DNA of 64,000 nucleotides from Papaver somniferum (Eukaryota; Streptophyta; Magnoliopsida; Ranunculales; Papaveraceae): positions 10,086,326 to 10,150,325 of the forward strand of contig NC_039358.1 of the NCBI RefSeq assembly GCF_003573695.1. Reading direction: 5' to 3'. Shown piece after piece: positions 1 to 11,400 of this stretch (within the stretch, counting starts at the first letter, position 1; each line of letters begins with the position of its first letter). The notes beneath the pieces are model-generated. The model was not told the DNA's origin. It saw only the letters and a list, made by a program, of their open reading frames with translations, and made no database searches. The position numbers were made by a program, and so were the translations under genes.

Positions 1-30
1 CATTTGTTATCTAGATAGAGGGGATTGGCT

Positions 31-960
31 CAAGTAAGTGATAGTGTGAGAAAGTGTGCTTGCATAATTAGGAAAATTTGAGTTGTTAGCACATTAACCC
101 CATGATATTGTTGGCAAGAAAGACCTTGTCCTCTCTATGTCAGATTGAGAGAATCATCTCACCTTCCACTGGCCACGACACTCCCATAACCCCGCCACTA
201 AAGATGCTTCCCTAAAAAAATGCTCACCTGTATCAACTCACTTGGCTGGAAATTCCGTCTCTTTTTTAGTTTACTCTTATAGGAACTATTTTGATCCATG
301 CATGATTGTGAATAAGTTTAACACCAACAGTTCAATAATCCCACTTATTAAGTTATCTAGTAGCATTAGTAAAGGTGTCCGTTGATTGTGAGATGAACTG
401 AATGTTGTTTGTTAATTAGATTGTAAAGAGTATCTGGTTTAATAAGTAGCATAACTTATATACTTTCAAGGCATGCATTATTTTACTCATTCAGTCTATT
501 TTCGACCTTCGATATCAGATCAGGGCTGTCTGGGATCACCAATTAGTGCATCATTGAGTTGGTAAAATTAGTCTGATAAGTTGCATCATTGTAGTTCTGT
601 AGTTTTGTTCTGCACCAGGTAACCGGCCGACTTCATCGGGGAGTCGATGAATCTAGTGTCCTCTAGAAATGCCTTTTAACTAGAAAATGTTTATGCAACT
701 ACTGCTTCTAGAATGTTCATTTATAATCTAGATTGTGGGAAGTAGTTCAAGAAGTGATAGTGTGAGAAAATGTACTTGTAGGGAGTCTGTTCAGTGCTAG
801 CTGAAGTGAGTGTTGGATGTTAAGTAGGTTGCAATGAGTGTTCTGTTCCAGTGAGCAGTAAAGTCGTATACTTTCGAGGCATACATTCTTATACTCTTTC
901 AATCTATTCTCGAAATTTTGGTACCAGTTCAGTACCGTCCGGAATCACCAATTTCTGCTA
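31..960. repeat. Degenerate direct duplication, two copies
   Basis: Two colinear but diverged copies of one sequence are present. The word block around 31-64 (AGTGATAGTGTGAGAAA...) recurs at 747-780. The block at about 460-550 (CTTTCAAGGCATGCATT ... GGGATCACCAATT) recurs at about 868-955. The first copy carries roughly 300 extra bases between the two blocks. No open frame or transposon end is visible. It could be remains of a retrotransposon untranslated region or an old local duplication. Confidence 0.6.
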
Positions 961-1650
961 TAGTATGATAGGTTTTTTTGTCGTCTTAATAATGATTTAA
1001 CTCTATTCTCCCAAAGCAAAGCACGTCGTAGTTGATCCACTTAGAATTATGTATCTTACCAACAAACTATAGAACTAACAGAGTCAAATCAGCATCACAT
1101 ACAACGGTTGCAAAGTACTCACACTAACCTCCCTCGCTTTGGGTTACTTCACTTCAGGGAGGAAGTCCCCAAAGCCACGGTAAAAGATAAAGAAACGAAG
1201 TTATAGTTAGAGAAACAACTAGATAACTTGGGGCAATGTCACATCTCTTACATGCTTGCTTTCCGTAGGGCGTTTATGGCAAAGCTCGCTTTGTTCTTCT
1301 TTTTTTCAATATATATGCAAGAGCAAATGGCTTGGTTGAGTTCGTAAGTTCGGCTATCTAAAATAAAAAGAATTGTTTAAAATGATACATTTTTGTACTT
1401 GGTAGTGAGTACATGGTTAAGTTGTAACCATGTCTCATCTCATGTCATCACCATCTTCAGTATTCCGCTATTTGGAATAACAACATGACTCATTCTGTAG
1501 CTAGTGCCAACTGATTGAGATTCCGAATGCCTGGCTAGGCAAAATCCCTTGTGATTCGTTTTCCTAATCCATCTTATCGTTGACATCTTTTCCTTAAAAA
1601 CCTACATTGGGCGTTTTAACATTATGTTTGTTGATTTATATTTTGTACAG
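961..1650. other. Non-coding DNA, nothing recognised
   Basis: AT-rich sequence without a supported gene, repeat or element end. A short imperfect hairpin (CTTTGGG near 1137, CCCAAAG near 1168) is too small to call anything. Confidence 0.5.
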
Positions 1651-1753
1651 AAGTATGAAGGGGAAAATTGTAGCTACCTATCCTGATGCGTTTCCGGATG
1701 GTTCCGCAACTAAAATCTTAGATGAAAGACCAGATTTAGAAAGACCTCAGTGA
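1651..1753 (+). CDS. Candidate terminal exon of an unrecognised gene
   Basis: A good splice acceptor (TTTTGTACAG, ending at 1650) is followed by an open stretch that ends in TGA at 1751-1753. Read in that frame from the in-frame ATG at 1655, it gives 32 residues beginning MKGKIVATYPDAFPDG, with a compositionally ordinary, protein-like look. No upstream exon can be identified in the window, so this could be the last exon of a gene starting left of position 1, an old gene fragment, or chance. I do not recognise the family. Confidence 0.25.
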
Positions 1754-3085
1754 TAAACCGTCTTTCTGAGAACTGCTAAAGGTAATCCATGTCTCCTTCT
1801 CTATTATTGAAGGTACCTGTGGAACTAGTGTCAATTATGTTGAAACCACTAATCCTATGTTAGAAAGGCCACATCGTCAAGCCAAAAGAAATTTTGCACA
1901 GCCCCAACATCACCCAAGCTTACTAATTTTCATTAGTCCTGTATGATATTATTCTGCTTGTAGATGTCCTAGTTAGGGAGATTTTACATGTACACTTTTG
2001 AAGTTTTAAGACAATACATTAGTAAAACCCAACCATTTATTACCATGCGGACAATAACAATGTTGTTAAGTTCACCCGTAAGTGAGCGAGAAAAATTAAA
2101 ATCCAGCAAGTGTTGGTTTGGCGGTTCAACATCCATGTCTGTAGGCCCTTATAATAAGGGATCCTTACTTTTGAGTCCTCATTGTTATATGGATTGAGGT
2201 TTGTTAGTTTGCATAGAGTTCAAATCTGCTTTATTTTTGTGTACGTACAGTTGAAGTATCAGTCTTGCATTTGATGGCAGTATGCTGCTAATGCGTCAAA
2301 AATGACTGAACAAAACATAGACTTACGGAATGATAATCGAAGCAACTTGGTGACAGTCAGAAGAATTTTAGTTATATTGCCAAGGATGCCTAGTTCTAAA
2401 CTCCTACTTCATTAGCACTACCATACAGATAAACTGTTCCACGCCCTTAAATTTCTCATTTTTCATCTCACTAATATTCTGTTTTTTTACTCCTTGTTGG
2501 CCTGCAGCAGCAAAGACATCGTTTTCTAGCAGATTATGTGAAGTGAAATGTGCATAAGATTCTTCTGCTTGGTTCCTAAGGAGTTTTCGTGGATCCACCT
2601 TTGGAAAAGCAAATTACAGCTTGGAATAGATTATTGTTCTCTAGTTATTCATTTAATGTCCTTAAATTGGATAGAATCATGTAAGAATTTCTGTAAATTA
2701 GTAACATAAACAAAAGGATATATAACGAGACAATGTAACTCATTTCTTGATTGTTTGGCTTGTGGGGAATCTTGGGATGTATTTTTCACTTCCTTGAATA
2801 CTTTATATGTATGACAGTTTGTAGGATGTGCTTGCATTTTTACATTGAAGATGCCAAAAATGATGTAATTGTAATTTGAGTGCAGTAAAATCGCCTTTGT
2901 TGTTTCTGGAAAGAAAGGAATTTGAAATGGAAAATCAGACGAGTCTTTTTTTCTTCCAGTAATTTTTTCAAACATCTCTGCAAGACAAAATAAGGTTCTT
3001 AGAGTTTTCATTTTTTTTTTGTTGTTGCTGCTGCAATATCGTAAATTTGGTTGATATAATCTGTGTCTCTAAATAAACATAGATA
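1754..3085. other. Intergenic DNA upstream of psbR
   Basis: No supported gene. The short open frames on both strands here have no recognisable domains, splice context or codon bias. The last 200 bases form the psbR promoter region, described separately. Confidence 0.5.
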
Positions 3086-3154
3086 GATAATGGGATAATG
3101 TTGTGTAATGTGATACCCATTATCATGATTGCACCAATAGTCCACGAACACGTG
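3086..3154 (+). promoter_or_regulatory. Light-type promoter module of psbR (two I-boxes, G-box)
   Basis: Two GATAA I-box words at 3086-3090 and 3094-3098 are followed by a perfect CACGTG G-box at 3149-3154, about 120 bases before the psbR start codon. I-box plus G-box pairs are known from light-regulated nuclear photosynthesis genes. A CCAAT word lies further downstream, near 3200. I see no convincing TATA box at the usual distance, which is common in photosystem gene promoters. The assignment rests on motif content and position only. Confidence 0.5.
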
Positions 3155-3274
3155 TCACTTACAGAACCACCTCTGGACCTTTCAATATTTTGTCATGTCA
3201 TCCAATCTAAAATGAGTGTAACCCAATAAATCAATACAACAAGCTGAGTTCAGAGAGACTGAGAAACAAGAAAA

Positions 3275-4544
3275 ATGGCAGGATCAGTAGTGATGTCTTC
3301 TTTGAGTTTGAAGCCAACAACTCCATTCCAAGAGAAAGTTGCAAGCAGTATTCAAGGCCTTCCATCCCTAGCAAGGTCTTCCACTTCACTCAGAATTTCT
3401 GCCAATCAAGTGAAGAAGATCAAGACTGACACACCATATGGTTGGTTACATTTCACACTTCCTCCTATGATTTTGTTCATATTTATCTTTTGTGTTTTGC
3501 TAAACTTTAGAACTTAGAATTAATCCATGCATGCTTAAGTTTTAGATTACTGAGAAAAGCGCAATTAAAGTAGTGAAGCAGATCTTGCACAGCTTATGCT
3601 AGCCATTGAATCACTTCAAAAATGAACAGTGCGCAGCAGAAGAAGAAATCATGTTCTGACAGTAAAATTCGTGGTAGGCCTAATAGAGGTGAATAAGCTA
3701 AGGCCTCATGATACTAGTGACCACTGACTCAGATAGCGGCTGACGAATTTATTATCGCCTGTAAATTAACAAGTATCGAAGCATGTCTAAATATATATAT
3801 ATATATGGCCTTATTCTTTTAGTTTGAAGGCATACACTACTAAGACCACAATATGTATGATAGATCCCATGGGTTTGCCGGTATATTGAAACTCCTGCAC
3901 CAATTATATTTTTCTGCACAGGGGTTGATTAATTTTGAACAATGAAATTGTAGGAACTGGCGGTGGCATGAACTTGAGGGGTGGTGTTGATGCATCTGGA
4001 AGAAAGCCCAAGGTTTGATTCCACCTCCAAATTATTGTAATATTTAGTATTATTCCAGTTCAATTCACTAAGAAATATATCCATATACACTACCATTCAT
4101 ATGATTTTTCATCGGTGAATCAGGGAAAGGGTGTCTACCAATACACCGACAAATATGGTGCTAACGTCGATGGATACAGGTGTGTAGTGTTCCAAGGAAC
4201 TCACTTGGTTTATCTTAATTCATAGTGTTTGACCTGTGAGCTAACTAAGGATAACAGGAGTAACTTGACCAATGTTTATGTTGTTGCAGTCCAATCTACA
4301 CCCCAGAGGAATGGTCCGAAAGTGGTGATAGGTACGCTGGAGGTAAGAAAACGGGAATGAAAAATTTCAGTCATCCTCCCCCTGCTAACTTAGTCTAATG
4401 TGATGAGTCCAATGGTTTCTGATATGCAAGAGTGTTGCTGTTGTTGCAGGTGTAACTGGTCTAGCAATCTGGGCAGTAACTCTAGGTGCTATTCTACTTG
4501 GAGGAGCTCTCCTTGTTTACAACACCAGTGCTCTATCTTCTTAG
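3275..4544 (+). CDS. psbR: Photosystem II 10 kDa polypeptide PsbR, five exons
   Basis: Exons 3275-3440, 3954-4012, 4124-4179, 4290-4342 and 4450-4544, all with GT-AG introns, give 142 codons plus TAG. This is close to the usual PsbR length of about 140. The N-terminus ([14 protein letters not shown]...) is a Ser-rich, acid-poor chloroplast transit peptide of roughly 40 residues. The conserved [17 protein letters not shown] and [14 protein letters not shown] blocks follow. A hydrophobic C-terminal segment ([20 protein letters not shown]) precedes the family ending YNTSAL. Known role: a nuclear-encoded thylakoid protein of the oxygen-evolving side of photosystem II that helps anchor PsbP and stabilise assembly. 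All splice sites keep frame and I see no damage, so this is an intact gene. It converges on the OLA1 gene, with transposon E1 between them. Confidence 0.97.
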
Positions 4545-5251
4545 ATGTCAATCAAATTGTTGTAATCCCATGTGGTAGTTTCTGTGTATGTTTTCAACAA
4601 GATTTCCTAAGTAAATGGTTGTCTAATACTCTCTTGTACGCCCAAAATTATTTCGTAATTGTTATGAATTTGGTTGATGATATAGTACCACAATTCTGTA
4701 ATATGTTGATTCTGCAAGTCATGTAGCCATTACTGTTTCCTGACATGGTTGGGGATTAAATGGTTCCAAATCCAAAGCTGAATGAAAAAAATTGAAAAAC
4801 ACATGTGGTTCATCAATATCATGGTCTCAAAAAGATGATAATTTGTTGCAAGAGAGGTTCCTTTGACATCTATAAAATAAAAATCTATACTGTGAATATC
4901 ATGAATTTAGCAATGTGCACTTCTCGTGCTTAAGGATCATTTGTGATCTCTTCCAGGTAGTAGAATTTGGAAGCGCAACAACTTTATCATTCTTCTAGAT
5001 ATTCACCAGCATTTTGAAGACCATTTCTATGGATCTGTTTTTCTTGTAAAGGGATGAATTGAGAAGTGAACATAGTAGTCCTTGAAAGCTAGTACCATGG
5101 TTCGTATTCCCACATAGGAAAAACGCAAGACAGAACCCACAACCAAAATTCATTGAGAAAGTGTACCCGAAACCTGTGCAGGTTGACAAGATCGTCACTG
5201 TGCCTGGGCCGTCTTGTTTTTTCTATTGTTTATTATAGAGTAAAACTGCCA
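4545..5251. other. psbR 3' UTR and intergenic DNA
   Basis: AT-rich sequence after the psbR stop. The first 150-200 bases probably hold the 3' UTR, but no single polyadenylation signal stands out. Open frames here on both strands are short and unsupported. Confidence 0.5.
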
Positions 5252-5559
5252 AAAGTTAAGAACTATGATTTTAGGCATACCAAAAACTTTCAAGGCATAC
5301 AAAATAGTTTTCCCATCCTAGGTGACCTTATAAGGGGTGTCTATTGAGTAGTTCAATTACCTATATACTCTTGAACCTAAAATCAAAAAATAAACTATCC
5401 TAAACATCTCTTCTTCTTCCTCCAGCTAAACCACCTTCTTTTTCTCTCGGATTATTTTTTTCATCACTGTAATTAATTATCGATTCGTGAAATTTCGATC
5501 ATCAGTTAAATTGAACTATATAATAGATCGTACAAAGAAAAAAGCAAACGTCAGGTGTT

Positions 5560-5697
5560 CTAAATCCTCTTCCAATCCATGAATTAAAGAAGAATAATCA
5601 ATTGAAGATGAAGGTATAAAAACTATAATTGAACCAGAAATTGAATCGGAAATTCAACCATTTGAAGCTCCAAATACTGAAATGAGGATAAGAAGGT
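5560..5697 (+). pseudogene. Acidic exon-like remnant in the left half of E1
   Basis: A plus-strand stretch reads as an acidic peptide (IEDEGIKTIIEPEIESEIQP...) up to a plausible splice donor GTATTC at 5698, but an in-frame TAA lies just upstream and no intact start is present. Array 1 follows at once, where an intron would be. This mirrors the minus-strand gene at the other end of E1, whose intron holds array 2. The reading is inference from composition and donor position. Confidence 0.25.
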
Positions 5698-5790
5698 ATT
5701 CCCTACAAACCCAATCTTTTATTTGTTGTTTTTCATGGATTGAATGGGTTAAATTGCTAAAAACTTAGGGTTTTTGACGATTACAGTAGC

Positions 5791-6135
5791 GGGTTCGGCT
5801 GATAATTGAGTTGAGTTTTGAGCCGAACTGTTCTTGAAATTTTACCCTGAAAGTGTCTATGAACAGTTCGGCTAAACCGTAAATGTCAATTTTTAGCCGA
5901 ACCCCAAAATGTGTATTGAATACGTCCCAGAACAATGTCAGGTTCGGCTAATACCTTGCAAACCTTCCCGGCCGAACCTGAGAAGTGAAATTTACCCCAG
6001 GTAGTTATCAGGTTCGGCTGACTCGATTATATCACTTTCAAGCCGAACCTCTCTCTGTAAACACTTCGAAAATATTGATTTGCAAGCTCTAGGTTCGGCT
6101 AGCTCGTGTTGTTGAGTTATCAGCCGAACCTTCTC
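5791..6135. repeat. E1 array 1: five inverted-motif cassettes
   Basis: Five cassettes about 80 bases apart each read GGTTCGGCT, then about 22-24 bases of unrelated sequence, then AGCCGAACC. They lie near 5791, 5861, 5939, 6009 and 6090. Arms are 7-9 bases and nearly invariant, while the loops differ in sequence and hardly in length. A transcript of either strand could fold into a row of short hairpins. The sequences between cassettes are also loosely related, so the array looks like an old tandem repeat in which only the arms stayed conserved. Confidence 0.75.
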
Positions 6136-6701
6136 TTTGGACACTCAAGTTTTTCGATCTTGTTTTGGCCATGACTTTTTCGTCCGATGTCGGAATGACC
6201 TCATTCTTTTTGCGTTGTGTTTTTCTTTTCATTCTCTTGAAGTTGAAGATAAGATCTAACTGATTTTAATGAGTTTAATATGGACCCTGGTATCCAATAT
6301 TCTTATCCAACGTTGAAGATAAGATCTAATTCATTATCCGATATTGATCTTCTTTGTTCATGGACTTATTCTTGAGGTTGAAAACGATCTTGAAAGAGCA
6401 ATTTCTTTTCTTCATCTTCGTCCTATTCTTTCTCCCGGTCTTCCCAACGTATACAGTACCCTTTTTAACCTTGCTAGCGCCGGTTCCACTACGCTCACAA
6501 ATCATTTCAAACCGATCCCATCAGCTTTGTTGTCCTTTAACTAGTACACAATTTTATCTTCATCGCGTGTTCCTCAAGCCAATCCAGAACTTCTGGTTTA
6601 GTTTTCCATATCTACGTTCATTCCAAAACAAGTAATTTGTAAGAAAAACTTTGGAATATTCCGACAACATTAAGGTAAACAAAAGGTTCTTACATACCAA
6701 A

Positions 6702-7718
6702 TCATTTTGGAAGTGATCCTTTGGTATCCTCGTGAATTATGTCTACTGGATCAGGTTGATTTTCCATGGGTCCAAGCACGATCTACAAAGAATATCACAA
6801 GGTTAAACACTAGAAAGGGAATATAATAACAAGGTTCGGCGCATTCGATAATCACATTATGTGCCGAACTATAAACATTTACAGGTTTCGGCTTATACGA
6901 TATCCTCAATATGTGCCGAACCACGAACAATATTTTAACCCAAAAATTAACAAATTTATATTCGGCTCAGACGATAATCATATTATGTGCCGAACCTTGA
7001 ACATAAGAGGTTTCGGCTGATACGATATTCTCCATATGTGCCGAACTAGTAACAATATTTCAACCCAGAAATTAAAAAATTATGTTCGGCACATACAATT
7101 TTGGATATATAAGCCGAATTAGTAATGATTCTATTCCGGGCTATTCAGGATGTTGTTCGGCTTACTATGAAACTTTCATATAAGCCGAACTAGTGTCTAG
7201 CAAAAGGGTTGGAATCGGAAATTATAGGTTCGGCGCATGCAGTAAACAAATTCAGTAAGCCGAACCGTTCATCAATTGGTAGATTCAGCTCATAGATGTG
7301 AGCCGAACCTCAACCTGTTTCGCCGAACCATGATTCAAAAAACCTAACTTTTGATAATTGAGAGCTATAGAAATGAGATTAAGTATAGGATATAATTGAC
7401 CTGTGTATTAGAAGCATTGGGTTCCTCATCAATGTCTTCATCATCAGGATTTGGCTCATAAAAATCATCATCTTGAGTTTGTGTTTGAGTTTGAGCTTGA
7501 GTTTGAGTGGGTGTAAAATCATTCTCATAATCTAAGAAATCAGCCATTTCTGGATCATTGTTGTAGTTGATATGTATTTTCCTAGGTTTTTTAGATGAAT
7601 GATGACCCTCCTCATCCTCCATTAAATCAAGAATTAGAATTTTCTCCTTTTCTCCTTCTTTTTCTCTCCTTCTTAACCAAACCAAAACTTTGATTTTTTT
7701 TTTCCTCAAATTTTTCAT
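6702..7718 (-). CDS. Small spliced acidic gene carried by E1
   Basis: Exon 1 is 7718-7401 and exon 2 is 6782-6702, with a GT-AG intron (7400-6783) in phase 0. Together they encode 132 residues ending in TGA at 6704-6702. The N-terminal 30 residues are strongly basic (MKNLRKKKIKVLVWL...). A KKPRKIHI patch like a nuclear localisation signal follows, then a Thr-Gln dipeptide run (TQTQAQTQTQTQ) and an Asp/Glu-rich tail. An alternative start is the internal Met that begins MEDEEGHHSS. The 618-base intron holds almost all of array 2. Similar acidic coding remnants occur at the same relative place in E2 and E3. I do not recognise the family. Splice sites are read by eye and no transcript evidence is available. 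Confidence 0.45.
6832..7330. repeat. E1 array 2: about eight inverted-motif cassettes inside an intron
   Basis: About eight units follow the pattern (G)GTTCGGC[T/G]CA, some 20-24 bases, then TG[A/T]GCCGAAC(C). Examples start near 6834, 6892, 6960, 7012, 7083, 7154, 7228 and 7287. The arms match array 1 but carry an extra conserved CA/TG next to the motif. Some units are degenerate. The array fills the intron of the minus-strand gene of E1. Confidence 0.72.
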
Positions 7719-7933
7719 CTAACTCTTATAATTCTGAAAATTATTTTAATCACTAAACAAAATATTTAATCACTAATCAAAATTATTAACACTAATACGT
7801 AAAGGGCAGATTTGCCATCAAAAAAAATTTAGGTTAAGGGGTTATCTGATTTTGCTATTTCACAACCTTTTTTGTCTTCATTCAGTATGCCTCGGAAGAT
7901 TTTGGTATGCCCAATATTATGGTTCAAAGTTAA

Positions 7934-8472
7934 TAACCTTGGAACCAAATTTTTTTTTATCAATTTAGGGAAGTTATTAATCTAGCCAGAATTTAACTTG
8001 TACAAGCCTAGTTTGACTAGAGAACTTTATTACTATAGCTCGTTCTACTGTATTTCTTTTTAAGGAACCTAAGAACAAATATCGCAAAGTGGGACTCAGT
8101 GACTCAGGTGATAACTTCCAGCACGCCTAGCAAATTCAAAATAGCTAATTGATAATTTCGGAGAAAAAAAATTTATTAGCAGGCCTCACAGATTCAAATA
8201 GCTAATTCAGCGAGGAAAAACTGCCAATAGCGAAAAAGATGAAATGTTACAAAGCTCCATACTTGGAGCTCCGCTATAGCAAAAGAACAGTGGTATATAC
8301 GAATGACATACAAAACCAGCTCTCATCATTGAAAACAATAAATAGTGGAAGTCGCATAATAACAAGTTAGGGAAGAAAACTTTAAGAAATTACAATTCAT
8401 AGAGAAAAACTTCAACAGTTGTTGTGTATTTTAATTCTGCTAAATGGGGGGGATGTAGACGATGATTCTGAC
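7934..8472. other. Spacer between E1 and the OLA1 stop codon
   Basis: AT-rich DNA that must contain the OLA1 3' UTR, since OLA1 is transcribed leftwards into it. No other gene is supported. Confidence 0.55.
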
Positions 8473-11400
8473 TCATTTCTTACCACCCCCAGAGACGTTG
8501 AACTTGAAGAAAATAACATCTCCATCCTGGACAACATAAGTTTTTCCTTCTTGCCTATACTTCCCAGCAGCCTGTATAAAATAATTAACAGTACCCATTA
8601 AAATGAAATGACAATTCATATAAAATAAGAAAATAAAAAGGAAGGAGAATGGTGGATTGATACAAGGGCATTTTAAGTGGCAATGGCGAAATTTATCAAA
8701 GCTAGAATACGGTGGTTGAGTAACATGCCAATCTAGTTTAATTAAAAAAACATATTAAACTCATAGATTGCACCAACTTTTGGACGTACTCGGGCTACCT
8801 AAGTACAGGTTGAGTCGGATTTCAGGCCACTGGCTACCTCGAGATCTGACTTAAAGTGGTGTATTGGACATGATGGTCTCACTAATATGCACACTTTAAC
8901 ACTTGAAATTTTTAACAGGTCAATTTTGAAGCATAAAGAATAATAGAGCTCTAGAGTCTAGCCTCTACAACTCTTATCCCACATTGCTGCAACAAGTGAG
9001 AAGCAAACAAAAGTGAAAAGGCTATTTACACAATCTAGCAGCGGAAAACTACAACATACCTTAACAGCTGACTCGGAACCATGCTCCTTAAGATCCTCAA
9101 ATTTCATGACCTGAAAATAATGCAAGTTAACCATTCAGTAATCCACAGAAGGTCCAGCAAGTCAGATTCAAAAATTGTTTAGCTTCCAGACAAGTAACGA
9201 GATACAAAGGGCTAAGAGTGGAAGTGGAACTGATGATCATCGGGCTCACAAAATTCAGTGTGCCACTAAGAGAGAGAAGCTCTCGAATACTAAGAAATAA
9301 ATGCCTTCAGAAAGGTGGTAGAGGTTAAAAGCCATTCAGTGAGTAGATAAGAATTCTCCAGGAAATTGAAACAGAAACAACCAGGGAAATCCATTCCACA
9401 TATTCCTAGTTCATGTGCATATTAAAATATACAAGACTAAAAAGAAAATCTGTAGGCAAAACCAGAGTAACGAAGATGCAAGTTGAAAATTACCTCAGCA
9501 CATATAAAACCTCTCTCAAAATCTGTATGGATGGCACCTGCTGCTTGAGGAGCCTTTGATTGTCGTCTAATCTGCCAACACTTGACCTGCATACAAATTC
9601 ATCAAAGGATGGTCAATACAGTATATATTATTCCCAAATTTAATCTCTATAAGTAAATCTCCAATAAGGCAACAACAATTTTGATTCAAAGAAAATTATA
9701 TAATTACTCCTGCAAAGTCAGACCTCCGTACTACAAATGATTGTTACTCTCAACTAGTTTTAAAAAAATTATGTACTATATATAAATATTTACTTCAGGT
9801 TCTTCGCATTTATGGGTGTAAGTGAGGTAAAGAAAAACTCCATCTAATGCATTGTGCTTGTAGTTCATGATACAAGTCATATGAACTAGTCACGAGCTGT
9901 CAATTACTAAAGATGGTTCTCACCATGAGGGAACACTAACTGACTGATACCTCAAATGCCAGAACAAGTGAAGATCAAGTCCAATCAGCAATTTATCCAT
10001 TAGTTTTGAAATAGGAAAATCGACCATATATTTCCTAGGAGGAAGATGGCTATGTAATAGCTAGTGTAAACTCCAAGAACCTTAAGAGGCAGCTTTTAAA
10101 GTCATAAAGAGCTGACGGCCAGATATTTGTTTCATGTGGTGAAAAATTGTGTAGTTCAATTTTGACATCAATTACCTGAGGCAACATTAGAACAGATATG
10201 CACAGAAGATAATAGCAGACCCATAATTTAATAGGTGACTTAATGAATATAAAGTAAAGAAAGATGACGAAACATAATTACCTCATCAGGGCCGGCTGTG
10301 AAGAAATAGATGAGATTAATTGCAGAAAATCCGGTCTTTATAATCTTTGGAAGTGCACTGTAGTAATAAATATTTCCACAAAATTCAGAGTTTAATTGTA
10401 TTGCAAGAAATAAATAAGAATATGCAATTATAATTTAATGTTTTCTTTCCAGCAGAACTATTTCTCAGTATTCTTACATTAAGTCTGCATAATACTGCCG
10501 CTAAGAACAGGAAACTGTGGCTACTCACAAAAGTTGCTAGGATGTTATCAATTTTGAATTTTCAAGGTTTACATGCATTGAACATGGTTTAACTTTATGG
10601 ACCACTCTACTCTATTCCTCCATATGTCAGAGATTTGACTCACCTCACAAGCTTGTTCTCCTCACAATATTTTGCAGCTTCATCCTCTGGCATGTCAGCA
10701 AGATTCTTCTCTAAAACACAGCTGAATGGAAGTATTGGCTCAGCCCCATGCTCTTGCACCCTGAAATATTATCAGACAAGTGTTAGTTCCCACAACAGAA
10801 GCGAGATTTTATTCCAATGTTTTCATATATAAACCAAGATTCTGGCAGCTTTTTATATACATAATACACTTTTCTTAAGTGGAGAACTTGAAAGCTATTC
10901 CTTGAAGAAAAAAGAAAGAACACCAAACAACAGTTTCTGCAGGATGTACAACAGATATGCACCATAACTGAAGCTGAAAAAAATATTAACAAAAAACACC
11001 CAACATACCAAGCATGTATCTTTGGAAGAAATTTGTTCTTCTTCCTTTGATAGTCTCTCTCGTTCATGTTGACCTGTAAAAGACTCAAAGGAGCATTGCT
11101 TAATCATTTAATAACTTAAATCCAGCTATAAAACACATAGGTATAAGTAGTTTCAGCTCCAAATAACATAAACAAACAAGATAAACACTATGTACAGCAT
11201 CACTATGGAATTGAGTTTCAGCTGCGACAACAGTGTCAAAGGACTCCGATCGACTTGTTATCACAGAGGGATTTATTCTATATCGCAATACCGCTCCCAC
11301 ATCTAATGACATCTTTATATGTTACACCATGAAAATAATTTTTCTCAGTCTCAATAAGCTTGATCCAAATCTGAAATACTAAACGCAGGATTCTGGATAG

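Larger units (their letters stand above)
5260..7925. mobile_element. E1: DNA transposon-like element, 41-bp inverted ends, 8-bp target duplication
   Basis: The left end (5260-5300, starting GAACTATGATTTTAGGCATA) and the reverse complement of the right end (7925-7885, starting GAACCATAATATTGGGCATA) match over 41 bases with about 75-80% identity. AAAGTTAA flanks both sides (5252-5259 and 7926-7933), a perfect 8-bp target duplication. No transposase is visible, so the element is non-autonomous. Inside are two arrays of inverted GGTTCGGCT/AGCCGAACC motifs and a small spliced minus-strand gene near the right end. The subterminal right region (7735-7860) resembles those of E2 and E3. Duplication length and long TIRs fit hAT- or Mutator-like elements; which one is not decided. 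Confidence 0.85.

Noticed and set aside
2649..3011. 120-aa minus-strand frame upstream of psbR
   Set aside because: No domain, no splice or promoter context, AT-rich codon make-up as expected by chance.
4400..4726. Open frame overlapping psbR exon 5
   Set aside because: It is out of frame with the PsbR end and has no start context or domain; it is a shadow of the exon and 3' UTR.
5791..7330. CRISPR-like array
   Set aside because: Regularly spaced short motifs occur, but they are inverted pairs within a eukaryotic transposon, without direct repeats or cas genes.
7365..7400. Unspliced C-terminus (VNYILYLISFL) of the E1 gene
   Set aside because: The frame passes a good GT donor at 7400 into AT-rich intron sequence; splicing to 6782 gives a more consistent protein.
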